Below are positions 28,284-36,594 of a stretch of 63,361 bases of DNA, in pieces. Source of the DNA: an uncultured Parabacteroides sp. (GTDB lineage Bacteria; Bacteroidota; Bacteroidia; Bacteroidales; Tannerellaceae). The translations under genes were made by a program, and so were the position numbers. A model generated the notes under the pieces. The model ran no database searches. It was given only the letters and a program-made list of their open reading frames with translations, and was not told the origin of the DNA. Each line of letters starts with the position of its first letter. Position 1 is the first letter of the stretch. Where the stretch lies: contig URZO01000017.1 of NCBI GenBank assembly GCA_900552465.1, positions 1-63,361 of the forward strand. The letters are read 5' to 3'.

Positions 28284-29087
28284 TTATATAAAAGAATAAA
28301 GGAAAGAAAGAATATTTTGCTTAATTCCCGTCGAATCTAACACATTTTGTACGGGAATGATGTAAAAAGAGAAGTTATCACGTGTTTTACCGCTACACGC
28401 AAACATTATTTCGTTTTTAATTCCTTCCGGACCTCCGGATTGTTTAAAGATTATAGAAAGATCTTCATTTGTGAGACGTTCAAGCACACCGTCCGAACAC
28501 ATAAATAGATAATCGCCTGCCTGAATGTCGTTTAACAGGACGACATCGGCCTCTGTCGGGCGACTTGTCCCCTGGATTGCACGTACAATCACATTTCGTT
28601 GCGGATGATTTACGGCTTCTTCACGGCTGATCTTTCCTAATTTCACCAGAGAATTCACCAGCGAATGATCTTCAGTCTGGTACAAAATATTCCCTTGTCT
28701 GAAATGATAAATCCGGCTGTCACCAACATGAGCCAGTGTTATGCCAGCTGCTCCGACAAAGGCCATAGTCAAAGTGGTTGCCATACCCTTGGCTTCGGGA
28801 TGAATTGCGGTATAGTCATCAAAGCGTGCTTCAGTATAACGGATTGCTTTATTTATAAAATCTACAGTTGGCTCACCTTCCCGGAAAGTCGAAAAAAAAG
28901 TCTGGAAAGAATCACAGGCCAGCGAACTGGCGATCTCTCCTTTTTCAGCTCCACCGACACCATCACATACCAAAAACAACTTTTGATTGGAATTTGCCGC
29001 TTCCGGCAGGGGATAGATGGAATCCTCATTATTCAACCTGCCTCCTTTTTCACTGACTGCCCAAGGTTTGCCGATCGTTATATTCAT
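28284..29087 (-). CDS. PP2C-family Ser/Thr protein phosphatase
   Basis: 267 residues, soluble. Metal-binding motifs are in order: NNEDS, CDGVGGAEKGE, HVGDSRIY and MCSDGVLE, followed by DNFSFYI. It removes phosphate from Ser/Thr and is the natural counterpart of the kinase at 26417-28240. It lies 14 nt after the zinc-ribbon FHA gene. The C-terminal 25 residues are hydrophobic. Confidence 0.92.
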   Translation of the reverse strand: MNITIGKPWAVSEKGGRLNNEDSIYPLPEAANSNQKLFLVCDGVGGAEKGEIASSLACDSFQTFFSTFREGEPTVDFINKAIRYTEARFDDYTAIHPEAKGMATTLTMAFVGAAGITLAHVGDSRIYHFRQGNILYQTEDHSLVNSLVKLGKISREEAVNHPQRNVIVRAIQGTSRPTEADVVLLNDIQAGDYLFMCSDGVLERLTNEDLSIIFKQSGGPEGIKNEIMFACSGKTRDNFSFYIIPVQNVLDSTGIKQNILSFLYSFI

Positions 29088-29101
29088 AGCATAGACTATT
29101 T

Positions 29102-29617
29102 TTATTCATTAAAACGGAGTACTGTATGACCGATAATGATCTCATCATTATTTTTCAGTACTACAATCTCTCCATTCTCTAAGTAATTGCTATTATATAA
29201 CGTATGATTTTTACTATTATTGTCAGAAAGATAATGTTTATATCCACCTTTTACATCTTTTTTAACTTCTATCCGGATATGTTCGCGACTCATTGATCTA
29301 TCTGTCGTCACAATACCGATAGTCGCATTAGATGCATTGGATTTTCTTCCGATCGTATATAAACCTTCCTGAAGAGGAAATGTTTGTTCCGGCGTATCGT
29401 CATTTGCAATTACAGTAAGATGTCCGGTTGTCATACGAAGCGGCTGTATCAGAACCGTTTCCGATTCGGATGTCCGATCTCCTTTCTTCTGAGACAGTAA
29501 AGAAACTGGAATCGGTTGTTTACATTTCGGGCATTTAAAGGAGGTGATATCGAGGGGAATTTTCCCCTCGTCTACCTTTAACCCTACATGGCAATGTGGA
29601 CATTTAACGGAAATCAT
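29102..29617 (-). CDS. Zinc-ribbon plus FHA domain protein
   Basis: 171 residues. The N-terminal zinc ribbon (CPHC at 6-9, CPKC near 29-32) is followed by a linker with ESETVLIQP and an FHA domain (about 85-170) with IGRKS, SMSREHIRI and NNSKNHT. FHA domains bind phospho-Thr. The ETVLIQ motif resembles the kinase linker's TTVLNQ and is a plausible phosphorylation site, as in GarA/OdhI-type switches (inference). Its ATG overlaps the stop of the small acidic gene by 4 nt. Confidence 0.88.
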   Translation of the reverse strand: MISVKCPHCHVGLKVDEGKIPLDITSFKCPKCKQPIPVSLLSQKKGDRTSESETVLIQPLRMTTGHLTVIANDDTPEQTFPLQEGLYTIGRKSNASNATIGIVTTDRSMSREHIRIEVKKDVKGGYKHYLSDNNSKNHTLYNSNYLENGEIVVLKNNDEIIIGHTVLRFNE

Positions 29618-29853
29618 AGAATAAATGATATGTCAGCTCCGTCAATATCGGTTGAATATGTATCCAGCATATCTGCATCAGACAACATAATTGTATCATC
29701 AGACAGTGTAATAAAATCAGAAGCATCAATACTTTCATCAATCATTACAGCATCCGACAAGTCGTTTCCACCGTCCACATCCACGATTACAGCGTCAGCC
29801 AACATAAAGTCGTCGCTGTCTAAAGTCACGAATGTGTAATCCTCTTCTTGCAT
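29614..29853 (-). CDS. Small highly acidic repeat protein
   Basis: 79 residues, with almost no basic residues and many Asp. It is built from three related segments: SDDFMLADAVIVD, NDLSDAVMIDESID and SDDTIMLSDADMLD. No family is recognised. It is supported as a gene by a -33/-7 promoter at 29880-29909 placing the RNA start about 20 nt before its ATG, and by ATGA overlap with the following FHA gene. The alternating acidic/hydrophobic pattern with exposed Thr suggests a phospho-acceptor or FHA ligand, but this is only inference. Confidence 0.7.
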   Translation of the reverse strand: MQEEDYTFVTLDSDDFMLADAVIVDVDGGNDLSDAVMIDESIDASDFITLSDDTIMLSDADMLDTYSTDIDGADISFIL

Positions 29854-29879
29854 AATGTTATAATTAATTTTTCCGAAAA

Positions 29880-29909
29880 CAAAAGTAAGGAAACGAATTG
29901 ATATCCAAA
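29880..29909 (-). promoter_or_regulatory. Promoter of the acidic protein/FHA/PP2C/kinase operon
   Basis: On the minus strand TTTG (29906-29909), 18 nt, then TACTTTTG (29880-29887). The RNA start near 29873 gives a leader of about 20 nt. It splits the cluster into two transcription units. Confidence 0.65.
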
Positions 29910-29985
29910 TACAAAATAGTTCCTTATAATCAAATGTTTGGGTTTACTGTACGAAAGTATTACTTTTAGTATATAAAACGGAAAA

Positions 29986-30642
29986 CTATTCACTTACCCA
30001 TTTAGCTTTACAAGAAGAAACCGGGCACTGTTTTCTGTTGCGTAACGACTCCCAGGGTATTTCCCCCAAAAATGTCCCGCATTTGGGGCAAACATAATCT
30101 ATTTTGAACTGATTAGTTAAGTCCTGCAATAACTGTGGAGTCTTTGCCGACTGCTTCGCTCCCAGATAAATACCGACTGTCGGAGCACAAACCGTAATAA
30201 ACAGACTCAACCCGAACAACTCCGGGCTTCCCTTTCCTAAAAAGCCAATTACGACACCGACTACACCTGGTAGAGCAAAAGGTAAAGACTGAAACAGCCT
30301 GGTTTTAAACTGATTGGACGACTGAATCTTAACTTTTGCTTGAATATAATTATCGTATATTTGCTTCAAGGCTGCAAACTCTTCACTGTAGTCATTATTA
30401 AATTTCAGTGCTTCTGAAATGTTCAAAACATAATTATTTCCTAATTTGATAGTATCACTGGGAGTAACTCGTTTTTTGACGATCTGGGCACCATTCACAA
30501 ACGTTCCGTTTGTCGAGTCCAAATCTTCAAGCAGCCAGCACCCTCCTTCTTCTTCACGTATCAATCTTGCATGATACCGGCTTACGTGAGGATCGTCTAC
30601 TACAAAGTCATTGTCATTCGCTTTTCCGATCTTAATAATCAT
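29986..30642 (-). CDS. FHA domain protein with two membrane helices and a zinc ribbon
   Basis: 218 residues. The FHA domain (about 1-80) has IGKANDND, SRYHARL and DSTNGTFVNG. A helical linker, two hydrophobic segments (about 118-138 and 142-162) and a C-terminal zinc ribbon (CPKCG, then CPVSSC) follow. It is likely anchored in the inner membrane with the FHA domain in the cytosol, recruiting phosphorylated partners. Its ATG overlaps the end of the upstream LytTR gene by 4 nt. Confidence 0.85.
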   Translation of the reverse strand: MIIKIGKANDNDFVVDDPHVSRYHARLIREEEGGCWLLEDLDSTNGTFVNGAQIVKKRVTPSDTIKLGNNYVLNISEALKFNNDYSEEFAALKQIYDNYIQAKVKIQSSNQFKTRLFQSLPFALPGVVGVVIGFLGKGSPELFGLSLFITVCAPTVGIYLGAKQSAKTPQLLQDLTNQFKIDYVCPKCGTFLGEIPWESLRNRKQCPVSSCKAKWVSE

Positions 30643-31031
30643 TCTGTAACAGCTTTTGGTTCTTCAGGCTTCCCCATCTCCTTCTCAAGCGTATCTTTTA
30701 ACACTTTTAACGGATCTTTGGATATCACCAGTTCCCTTGGTTTCCCGTCTTGCGTCAGCAACAACAATTTCTGTTTGGGAAGATTTATCTGCAGGATATG
30801 ATTTTTATTGATGATATGGCTTTTGCCTACACGCATCAGGATTGCATTACAGCCAGCCACCTGTTTTTCCAATATTTCTTCTATTTTCCCTATATTAATT
30901 GCAAATGTAAATTGGATTCCGTTGGATAATAGTAATTTGGTGTAATTTCTATCTGCTTCAAAATAGAGAATCTGCCCTATCTTAATTCGCAACAACTCAT
31001 CTCTCGTCTTAATTATTAAATACCGCTCCAT
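30639..31031 (-). CDS. Stand-alone LytTR DNA-binding protein
   Basis: 130 residues from MERYLIIK. A LytTR domain (about 5-105) has ILYFEADRNYTKL and the MRVGKSHIINKNHI helix-strand region. There is no receiver domain. An in-frame ATG at 31052 would leave only about an 8 nt leader from the predicted RNA start near 31060, so the internal ATG at 31031 is preferred; this is not certain. It is coupled by 4 nt overlap to the FHA membrane protein and is the likely transcriptional arm of the cluster. Confidence 0.82.
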   Translation of the reverse strand: MERYLIIKTRDELLRIKIGQILYFEADRNYTKLLLSNGIQFTFAINIGKIEEILEKQVAGCNAILMRVGKSHIINKNHILQINLPKQKLLLLTQDGKPRELVISKDPLKVLKDTLEKEMGKPEEPKAVTE

Positions 31032-31066
31032 ACGTAGATATTGTTTATTCATTCATCATCAGGAAA

Positions 31067-31074
31067 CAAATATA
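31067..31074 (-). promoter_or_regulatory. -7 element of the LytTR/FHA unit
   Basis: TATATTTG on the minus strand. It predicts an RNA start near 31060. Confidence 0.5.
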
Positions 31075-31348
31075 CATGATTTTATTGTTATTCCTGCACC
31101 TTTTGTCAACAAAAAGTTACTTATAAAACGTCAACTCATCGTATCTTATTGTGTATTAACTTAGCAGAAAATGTTCTCCACACCCACTTTTTCAAGTCTT
31201 AGCACCCGGATATACCCCGTTTTTACATCCGGATCTTCACTTTTCCCACACCCGGGTGTACATCATGTTTTGAGCTTACCTGTCTGAATATAAGCAGTAT
31301 GATTGGTGTAAATAAAATATACCTTTTGTAATTTTGTGATAGGAAGTG

Positions 31349-31437
31349 ATAGAGGAGTGATAGATAAAAAATAGCATCTATCACTCCTCTATGTCTTGAT
31401 TATCACTCTTTCACATCAAAGTAGTGATAGAGTGATA
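31349..31437. repeat. Two adjacent hairpins 3' of ppdK built from AGTGATAGA words
   Basis: ATAGAGGAGTGATAGAT (31349-31365) and its exact 17-bp complement (31376-31392) enclose a 10 nt loop. TATCACTCT (31401-31409) pairs with AGAGTGATA (31429-31437). Further GTGATAG words lie at 31336 and 31346. The 436 bp gap 31032-31467 holds these, an ACACCCGGGTGT palindrome at 31248-31259, and the LytTR promoter; no gene is seen. They may act as the ppdK 3' end. Confidence 0.75.
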
Positions 31438-31467
31438 CTGATTTTACAAAAAACAGTTTATGGAGAA

Positions 31468-34188
31468 TTACTCTTCTATAGCTGCCTGAGCTGCCGCAAT
31501 ACGTGCGATCGGTACACGGAATGGAGAGCAAGAAACATAGTTCAGGCCAACCTTATGACAGAACTTGACAGAAGAGGGTTCGCCGCCATGTTCACCACAG
31601 ATACCACATTTCAAGTCCGGACGGATAGCGCGACCTTTTTCTGTAGCCATACGAACCAGCTGTCCTACTCCATTCTGGTCAAGAACCTGGAACGGATCGA
31701 CTTTCAGAATCTTCTTTTCCAGATAAACCGGAAGGAAGGACGCGATATCGTCACGAGAGTAACCGAAAGTCATCTGTGTCAAGTCATTTGTTCCGAACGA
31801 GAAGAATTCGGCAGAAGAAGCGATACGGTCAGCTGTCAGTGCTGCACGCGGGATCTCGATCATTGTACCGACTTTAAAGTCGATGCTGTCTCCCACTTCT
31901 TTAAACAGTTGTGCGGCAGCTTCACGAATAACCTTTTCCTGTTCCTTGAATTCGTATAGAATACCAGTCAGCGGAACCATGATTTCCGGTTTAGCCTCGA
32001 TACCTTCTTTTTTCAATTCCAAAGCAGCTCCCAAGATTGCACGCGTCTGCATTTCCGTAATTTCGGGATACGTATTTCCTAAACGGCAGCCACGGTGTCC
32101 AAGCATCGGGTTATGTTCACAAAGTGATTCTACGCGCTTCTGGATTTCTTTTACCGACACACCCATTGCTGTTGCCATTTCTTCCTGTCCCTTCAGATCG
32201 TGAGGAACAAATTCGTGCAAAGGAGGATCGAGCAGACGAACAGTAACCGGACAACCGGCCATTGCCTTGAAGATGCCTTTGAAGTCTTCTTTTTGGTATG
32301 GCAGAATCTTAGCCAGTGCATTCTTACGTCCTTCAGCATCTTCCGCCAAAATCATTTCACGCATAGCCTTGATCTTTTCACCATCGAAGAACATGTGTTC
32401 CGTGCGACACAGACCAATACCAACGGCTCCGAAGTTACGGGCAATAATAGCATCATGCGGAGTATCGGCATTTGTACGAACCTGCAATTTCGTATATTTA
32501 TCTGCCAATGTCATTAATTCGGCAAAATCACCGGACAGTTCGGCAGCTTTTGTCTCAACTTTCCCGACATAAACAGTTCCGGTCGTACCGTTAATAGAGA
32601 TATAATCTCCTTCTTTCAACTTAACGCCGTCTACTTCAACTGTTTTATTCTTATAATCGATTTCCAAAGCGCCAGCGCCGGATACGCAGCATTTACCCAT
32701 ACCACGAGCCACAACAGCAGCGTGCGAAGTCATGCCGCCGCGAGCCGTCAGGATACCCTCGGCAACAGCCATACCAGCCAAGTCTTCAGGAGATGTTTCG
32801 ATACGGACCATTACGACTTTCTTTCCATCAGCATGCCATTTGGCAGCATCGTCAGCAAAGAAAACGATCTGTCCGGTGGCAGCACCCGGTGATGCAGGCA
32901 AACCTTTCACCCATACTTTAGCTTGTTTTTCAGCCACTTTATCGAATACCGGGTGAAGCAATTCATCCAGTTTATTCGGTTCGATACGGGCCAAAGCCGT
33001 CTTTTCATCAATCATTCCCTGATGCAACAAGTCGATTGCGATCTTGACCATTGCAGCACCGGTACGTTTGCCGTTACGAGTTTGCAAGAACCACAGTTTG
33101 CCTTCCTGTACAGTGAATTCCATGTCTTGCATATCACGATAATGGTTTTCCAGCTTTGTCTGCAACTCATCCAACTGTTTGTAGATTTCCGGCATCGCTT
33201 CTTCCATGGACGGATATTTAGCGATGCGGTCTTCTTCTGAAATACCGGCACGTTCAGCCCAACGCTGTGAACCGATCTTCGTGATCTGCTGTGGTGTACG
33301 GATACCGGCTACCACATCTTCGCCCTGAGCATTGATCAGATATTCCCCATTGAACAAATCTTCGCCATTTCCGGCATCACGGGAGAAACATACGCCCGTT
33401 GCAGAAGTTTCGCCCATATTACCGAACACCATTGCCTGTACGCTGACAGCAGTTCCCCACTCTGCAGGAATACCTTCCATCTTACGATACAGGATAGCGC
33501 GTTCATTCATCCAGCTGTCAAATACAGCACAGATAGCACCCCAAAGCTGTTCATACGCAGAAGTCGGGAAATCTTTGCCTGTCTGAGCTTTAACAGCAGC
33601 CTTGAATTTAGCGACCAGTGTTTTCAGGTCTTCTACATCCAGCTCGTTGTCCAGCTTAACGCCTTTTGCTTCCTTCACTTCTTCGATAATCGCTTCAAAC
33701 GGGTCGATATCTTCCTTATTAGTCGGCTTCATCCCCAATACGACGTCACCGTACATCTGTACGAAACGGCGGTATGAATCCCAAGCGAAACGAGGATTGT
33801 TCGTTTTGCGGCTCATGCCTTCCACCACTTCATCATTCAAACCCAGATTAAGGATCGTATCCATCATACCCGGCATAGATGCGCGTGCACCCGAACGTAC
33901 GGATACCAACAACGGATTGGCTACATCACCAAACTTTGAATTCATCAGCGTCTCGATATTAGCAATTGCTTTCTCAACATCTGCTTTCAACAGTTCGACC
34001 ACTTTGTCTTTGCCTAAATCATAATATTCAGAACAAACATCCGTGGTAATAGTAAATCCCGGAGGAACCGGAACACCAATCAGATTCATTTCGGCAAGGT
34101 TAGCACCTTTGCCACCCAGCAGATTTCTCATGTCTGCTTTACCTTCGGCTTTTCCATTTCCGAATGTGTAAACTCTTTTTCTTTCCAT
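31468..34188 (-). CDS. ppdK: Pyruvate, phosphate dikinase
   Basis: 906 residues, normal for the family. The N-terminal ATP-grasp domain (GGKGANLAEM near 27) precedes the phosphohistidine domain with GGMTSHAAVVARGMGK and the C-terminal PEP/pyruvate TIM barrel (GTNDLTQMT, CGICGEHGG). It interconverts pyruvate + ATP + Pi and PEP + AMP + PPi in the cytosol, a PPi-linked step common in anaerobes. It is monocistronic, with a promoter at 34244-34251. Confidence 0.97.
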   Translation of the reverse strand: MERKRVYTFGNGKAEGKADMRNLLGGKGANLAEMNLIGVPVPPGFTITTDVCSEYYDLGKDKVVELLKADVEKAIANIETLMNSKFGDVANPLLVSVRSGARASMPGMMDTILNLGLNDEVVEGMSRKTNNPRFAWDSYRRFVQMYGDVVLGMKPTNKEDIDPFEAIIEEVKEAKGVKLDNELDVEDLKTLVAKFKAAVKAQTGKDFPTSAYEQLWGAICAVFDSWMNERAILYRKMEGIPAEWGTAVSVQAMVFGNMGETSATGVCFSRDAGNGEDLFNGEYLINAQGEDVVAGIRTPQQITKIGSQRWAERAGISEEDRIAKYPSMEEAMPEIYKQLDELQTKLENHYRDMQDMEFTVQEGKLWFLQTRNGKRTGAAMVKIAIDLLHQGMIDEKTALARIEPNKLDELLHPVFDKVAEKQAKVWVKGLPASPGAATGQIVFFADDAAKWHADGKKVVMVRIETSPEDLAGMAVAEGILTARGGMTSHAAVVARGMGKCCVSGAGALEIDYKNKTVEVDGVKLKEGDYISINGTTGTVYVGKVETKAAELSGDFAELMTLADKYTKLQVRTNADTPHDAIIARNFGAVGIGLCRTEHMFFDGEKIKAMREMILAEDAEGRKNALAKILPYQKEDFKGIFKAMAGCPVTVRLLDPPLHEFVPHDLKGQEEMATAMGVSVKEIQKRVESLCEHNPMLGHRGCRLGNTYPEITEMQTRAILGAALELKKEGIEAKPEIMVPLTGILYEFKEQEKVIREAAAQLFKEVGDSIDFKVGTMIEIPRAALTADRIASSAEFFSFGTNDLTQMTFGYSRDDIASFLPVYLEKKILKVDPFQVLDQNGVGQLVRMATEKGRAIRPDLKCGICGEHGGEPSSVKFCHKVGLNYVSCSPFRVPIARIAAAQAAIEE

Positions 34189-34243
34189 ATTCGACAGTAT
34201 ATTAATTTAGATCTTAGTTTTGCCATCTCCAGATTGCAATGAT

Positions 34244-34251
34244 GCAAATAT
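34244..34251 (-). promoter_or_regulatory. -7 element of ppdK
   Basis: TATATTTG on the minus strand. RNA start near 34237, with a leader of about 49 nt. Confidence 0.5.
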
Positions 34252-34376
34252 ATGCTATTTAAAGATTGCATAGCCATAAACAGTTAATTAATTTTAGATG
34301 TTTTACAACTATTTTTTACCATCCATATCCGGTAAATAACTACATTTGCGTGCGGGAATTTTTAAAGCCTAAAAGA

Positions 34377-34428
34377 AATAACCTGTATTCCGAAAGTTTT
34401 TAATCCAACTTTCGGAATACAGGTTATT
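34377..34428 (-). terminator. Terminator hairpin after the acetyl-CoA synthetase gene
   Basis: AATAACCTGTATTCCGAAAG (34377-34396) and its exact 20-bp complement (34409-34428) enclose a 12 nt loop. It lies 27 nt past the stop of the gene at 34455. The tail is weakly U-rich, but the stem is perfect. Confidence 0.8.
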
Positions 34429-34454
34429 TAATTTCAAGACTTTAACAATACTAT

Positions 34455-36515
34455 TTATTTCTCAATCCGTATACGCGCATCCACTGCAAATAGCCCGCGT
34501 TCCGTCGCTACAAGCGGATTAATGTCCATTTCCTTGATCTCGGAAGCAAAGCGGAGCAGTGTAGACAAACGGACGATGATATCGGCATATTGCTGTTCGT
34601 CGATGCCACGCTGGCCTCTCGTACCTTTTATTATAGGATAGCCGCGTAAGGAACGTATCATTGAATACGTCTCATCGTACGACAAAGGAGCCAAACCATA
34701 CGAAACGTCTTTCAATACTTCCACAAAGATTCCTCCCAGACCGCACAATACGACATGTCCGAAACGGTCTTCATACTTAGCTCCTAAGAACAGCTCCTGC
34801 CCTTTCAGCATCGGTTGCACCATAATGGCTGTCACATCCGGCAGGCGCATCATACGTTCATATTCGAATATCAGATGTTCCTCGCTGCGGATATTCAAAG
34901 CGACGCCGCCAATATCACTCTTATGCACGGGGCCGACCACTTTGGCGACAACCGGGAATTTCACTCTCTTGGCAAAAGCAACCAGTTCGTCGCGGTCGGT
35001 CGATGTAAACTCTTCCACTACCGGGATCTGGGCTGCTTTTAACAGCGTGCGGACTTCTTCCGGATTCAGATAACCGCTGCCCGGCAGACGGTCTATGATA
35101 CGGCGAACTTCGGGAACATCGACTCCATATAGCTGGATATCCGTGCTCATCGGCTTCGGCGTGTTGATGACACGGGAAAGAGCCGTACCGAGCGTTACCT
35201 CGTCTGAGAAGTTTACATGTCCCTTCTTTACGAAACTTTTCACTTCCGGGCCTGCTGTCACGATAGAAGGCAATACAGGGAAGATCGGTTTCTTGCATTC
35301 TTCCATTTTCTTATGGAGAACTTCGTAGGTATCATAGAGCTTAACCAAGCCCGGACTGCCGAATATAACCATCATCAGGTCGATGTCCTCAAAACGGTTT
35401 TCACAGAAATCAATAGCTGTAGCCAGATGTTCAGGCGTACCTGTCCCGATTATGTCGATCGGATTGCCTACGGCTGCACCCGGATATAGTTTGGATTTCA
35501 ATTCCGCAGCAACCGGACCATCCAGTTTCGGGACATTCAGGCGTCCCTTCTCCAATGCATCCGCCAACATAACAGCCGGACCGCCGGCATGCGTGATAAT
35601 CGCACAGTTCTTCCCTCTAACTTCTTTCAATGTAAAGATGCTGGCAACAGTTGTCAACTCCTCACGGCTGAAACAACGCACGATACCTGCTTTACGGAAC
35701 AAGGCTTCTACGGCAGAGTCCGAATTGGCTATCGCTCCGGTATGGGAAGACGCTGCACGCTTGCCCACATCAGTACTTCCTGCCTTAATGGCTGCAATAT
35801 GGCAGCCTTTGCGGATCAAAGAAGAAGCATGATACAGAAGTTTATCAGGATTCTTAATCTGTTCGATATAAAGCATCTTTATCTTGGAGTCGAGGACAGG
35901 ATCGAAGTTTCGGTCCATATATTCAATAACATCTTCCACACCGATCTGTTTGGAATTGCCGACAGACCAAACGGAAGAGAAACGAAGTCCCTTTGTCAGT
36001 GCCGATTCAATGATGAAGAGCGCCGTACCGCCGGAACTGGAAACAAAGTCCACGCCGTCTGCATGAAACTCCGGAATCGGTTGGGTAAAGACACCGTGAT
36101 AATTAATGTTCATCAGCCCGATACAGTTCGGTCCGATCATCGAAGCCCCGGCGTCATTAATACTCTTCAGCATCTGGTCCTCCAGGATGCCGCCTTCATG
36201 CGTCTCCTCCCCGAAACCGGCAGACACGACGATGAAAGCCTTGACATTTTTCTCCTTGGCAAGCACTTCCACGGCTTCCGGACACGACGGGCCGGGTATG
36301 GAGATGATAGCCAGTTCCGTATCCGGAATATCGTGCACGGAGTGATATGATTTTACTCCCTGCACATCGTCTTCTTTTGCATTTACGACATACAGTTCGC
36401 CTTTGTACTTCCCGTCCAGCAAGTTCCGCACCAAGCGGCCGCCCGGTTTATGTACATTATTGGATCCTCCCACCACTACGATGCTTTGAGGATTAATTAA
36501 TTCTCGGTTAATCAT
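34455..36515 (-). CDS. acd: Acetate-CoA ligase (ADP-forming), fused alpha-beta subunits
   Basis: 686 residues from MINRELINP. A CoA-binding Rossmann domain (VVVGGSNNVHKPGG) and succinyl-CoA-ligase-like domains with the phospho-His in SSHTGAIA form the alpha part. An ATP-grasp beta part (about 460-686) has the second His in GPVHKSDIGGVAL. It makes acetate, CoA and ATP from acetyl-CoA, ADP and Pi. An in-frame ATG at 36539 is rejected because the -7 box at 36550-36557 would leave only a few nt of leader. Confidence 0.92.
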   Translation of the reverse strand: MINRELINPQSIVVVGGSNNVHKPGGRLVRNLLDGKYKGELYVVNAKEDDVQGVKSYHSVHDIPDTELAIISIPGPSCPEAVEVLAKEKNVKAFIVVSAGFGEETHEGGILEDQMLKSINDAGASMIGPNCIGLMNINYHGVFTQPIPEFHADGVDFVSSSGGTALFIIESALTKGLRFSSVWSVGNSKQIGVEDVIEYMDRNFDPVLDSKIKMLYIEQIKNPDKLLYHASSLIRKGCHIAAIKAGSTDVGKRAASSHTGAIANSDSAVEALFRKAGIVRCFSREELTTVASIFTLKEVRGKNCAIITHAGGPAVMLADALEKGRLNVPKLDGPVAAELKSKLYPGAAVGNPIDIIGTGTPEHLATAIDFCENRFEDIDLMMVIFGSPGLVKLYDTYEVLHKKMEECKKPIFPVLPSIVTAGPEVKSFVKKGHVNFSDEVTLGTALSRVINTPKPMSTDIQLYGVDVPEVRRIIDRLPGSGYLNPEEVRTLLKAAQIPVVEEFTSTDRDELVAFAKRVKFPVVAKVVGPVHKSDIGGVALNIRSEEHLIFEYERMMRLPDVTAIMVQPMLKGQELFLGAKYEDRFGHVVLCGLGGIFVEVLKDVSYGLAPLSYDETYSMIRSLRGYPIIKGTRGQRGIDEQQYADIIVRLSTLLRFASEIKEMDINPLVATERGLFAVDARIRIEK

Positions 36516-36549
36516 AACATTTTGATCAATTTGGTTCAATGAATGGGAA

Positions 36550-36557
36550 CAAATATA
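36550..36557 (-). promoter_or_regulatory. -7 element of the ADP-forming acetyl-CoA synthetase gene
   Basis: TATATTTG on the minus strand. The RNA start near 36543 gives about a 28 nt leader to the ATG at 36515. Confidence 0.5.
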
Positions 36558-36594
36558 GTCTTTTTATCCGTTTATCCATCAAATCAAGGGTAAT

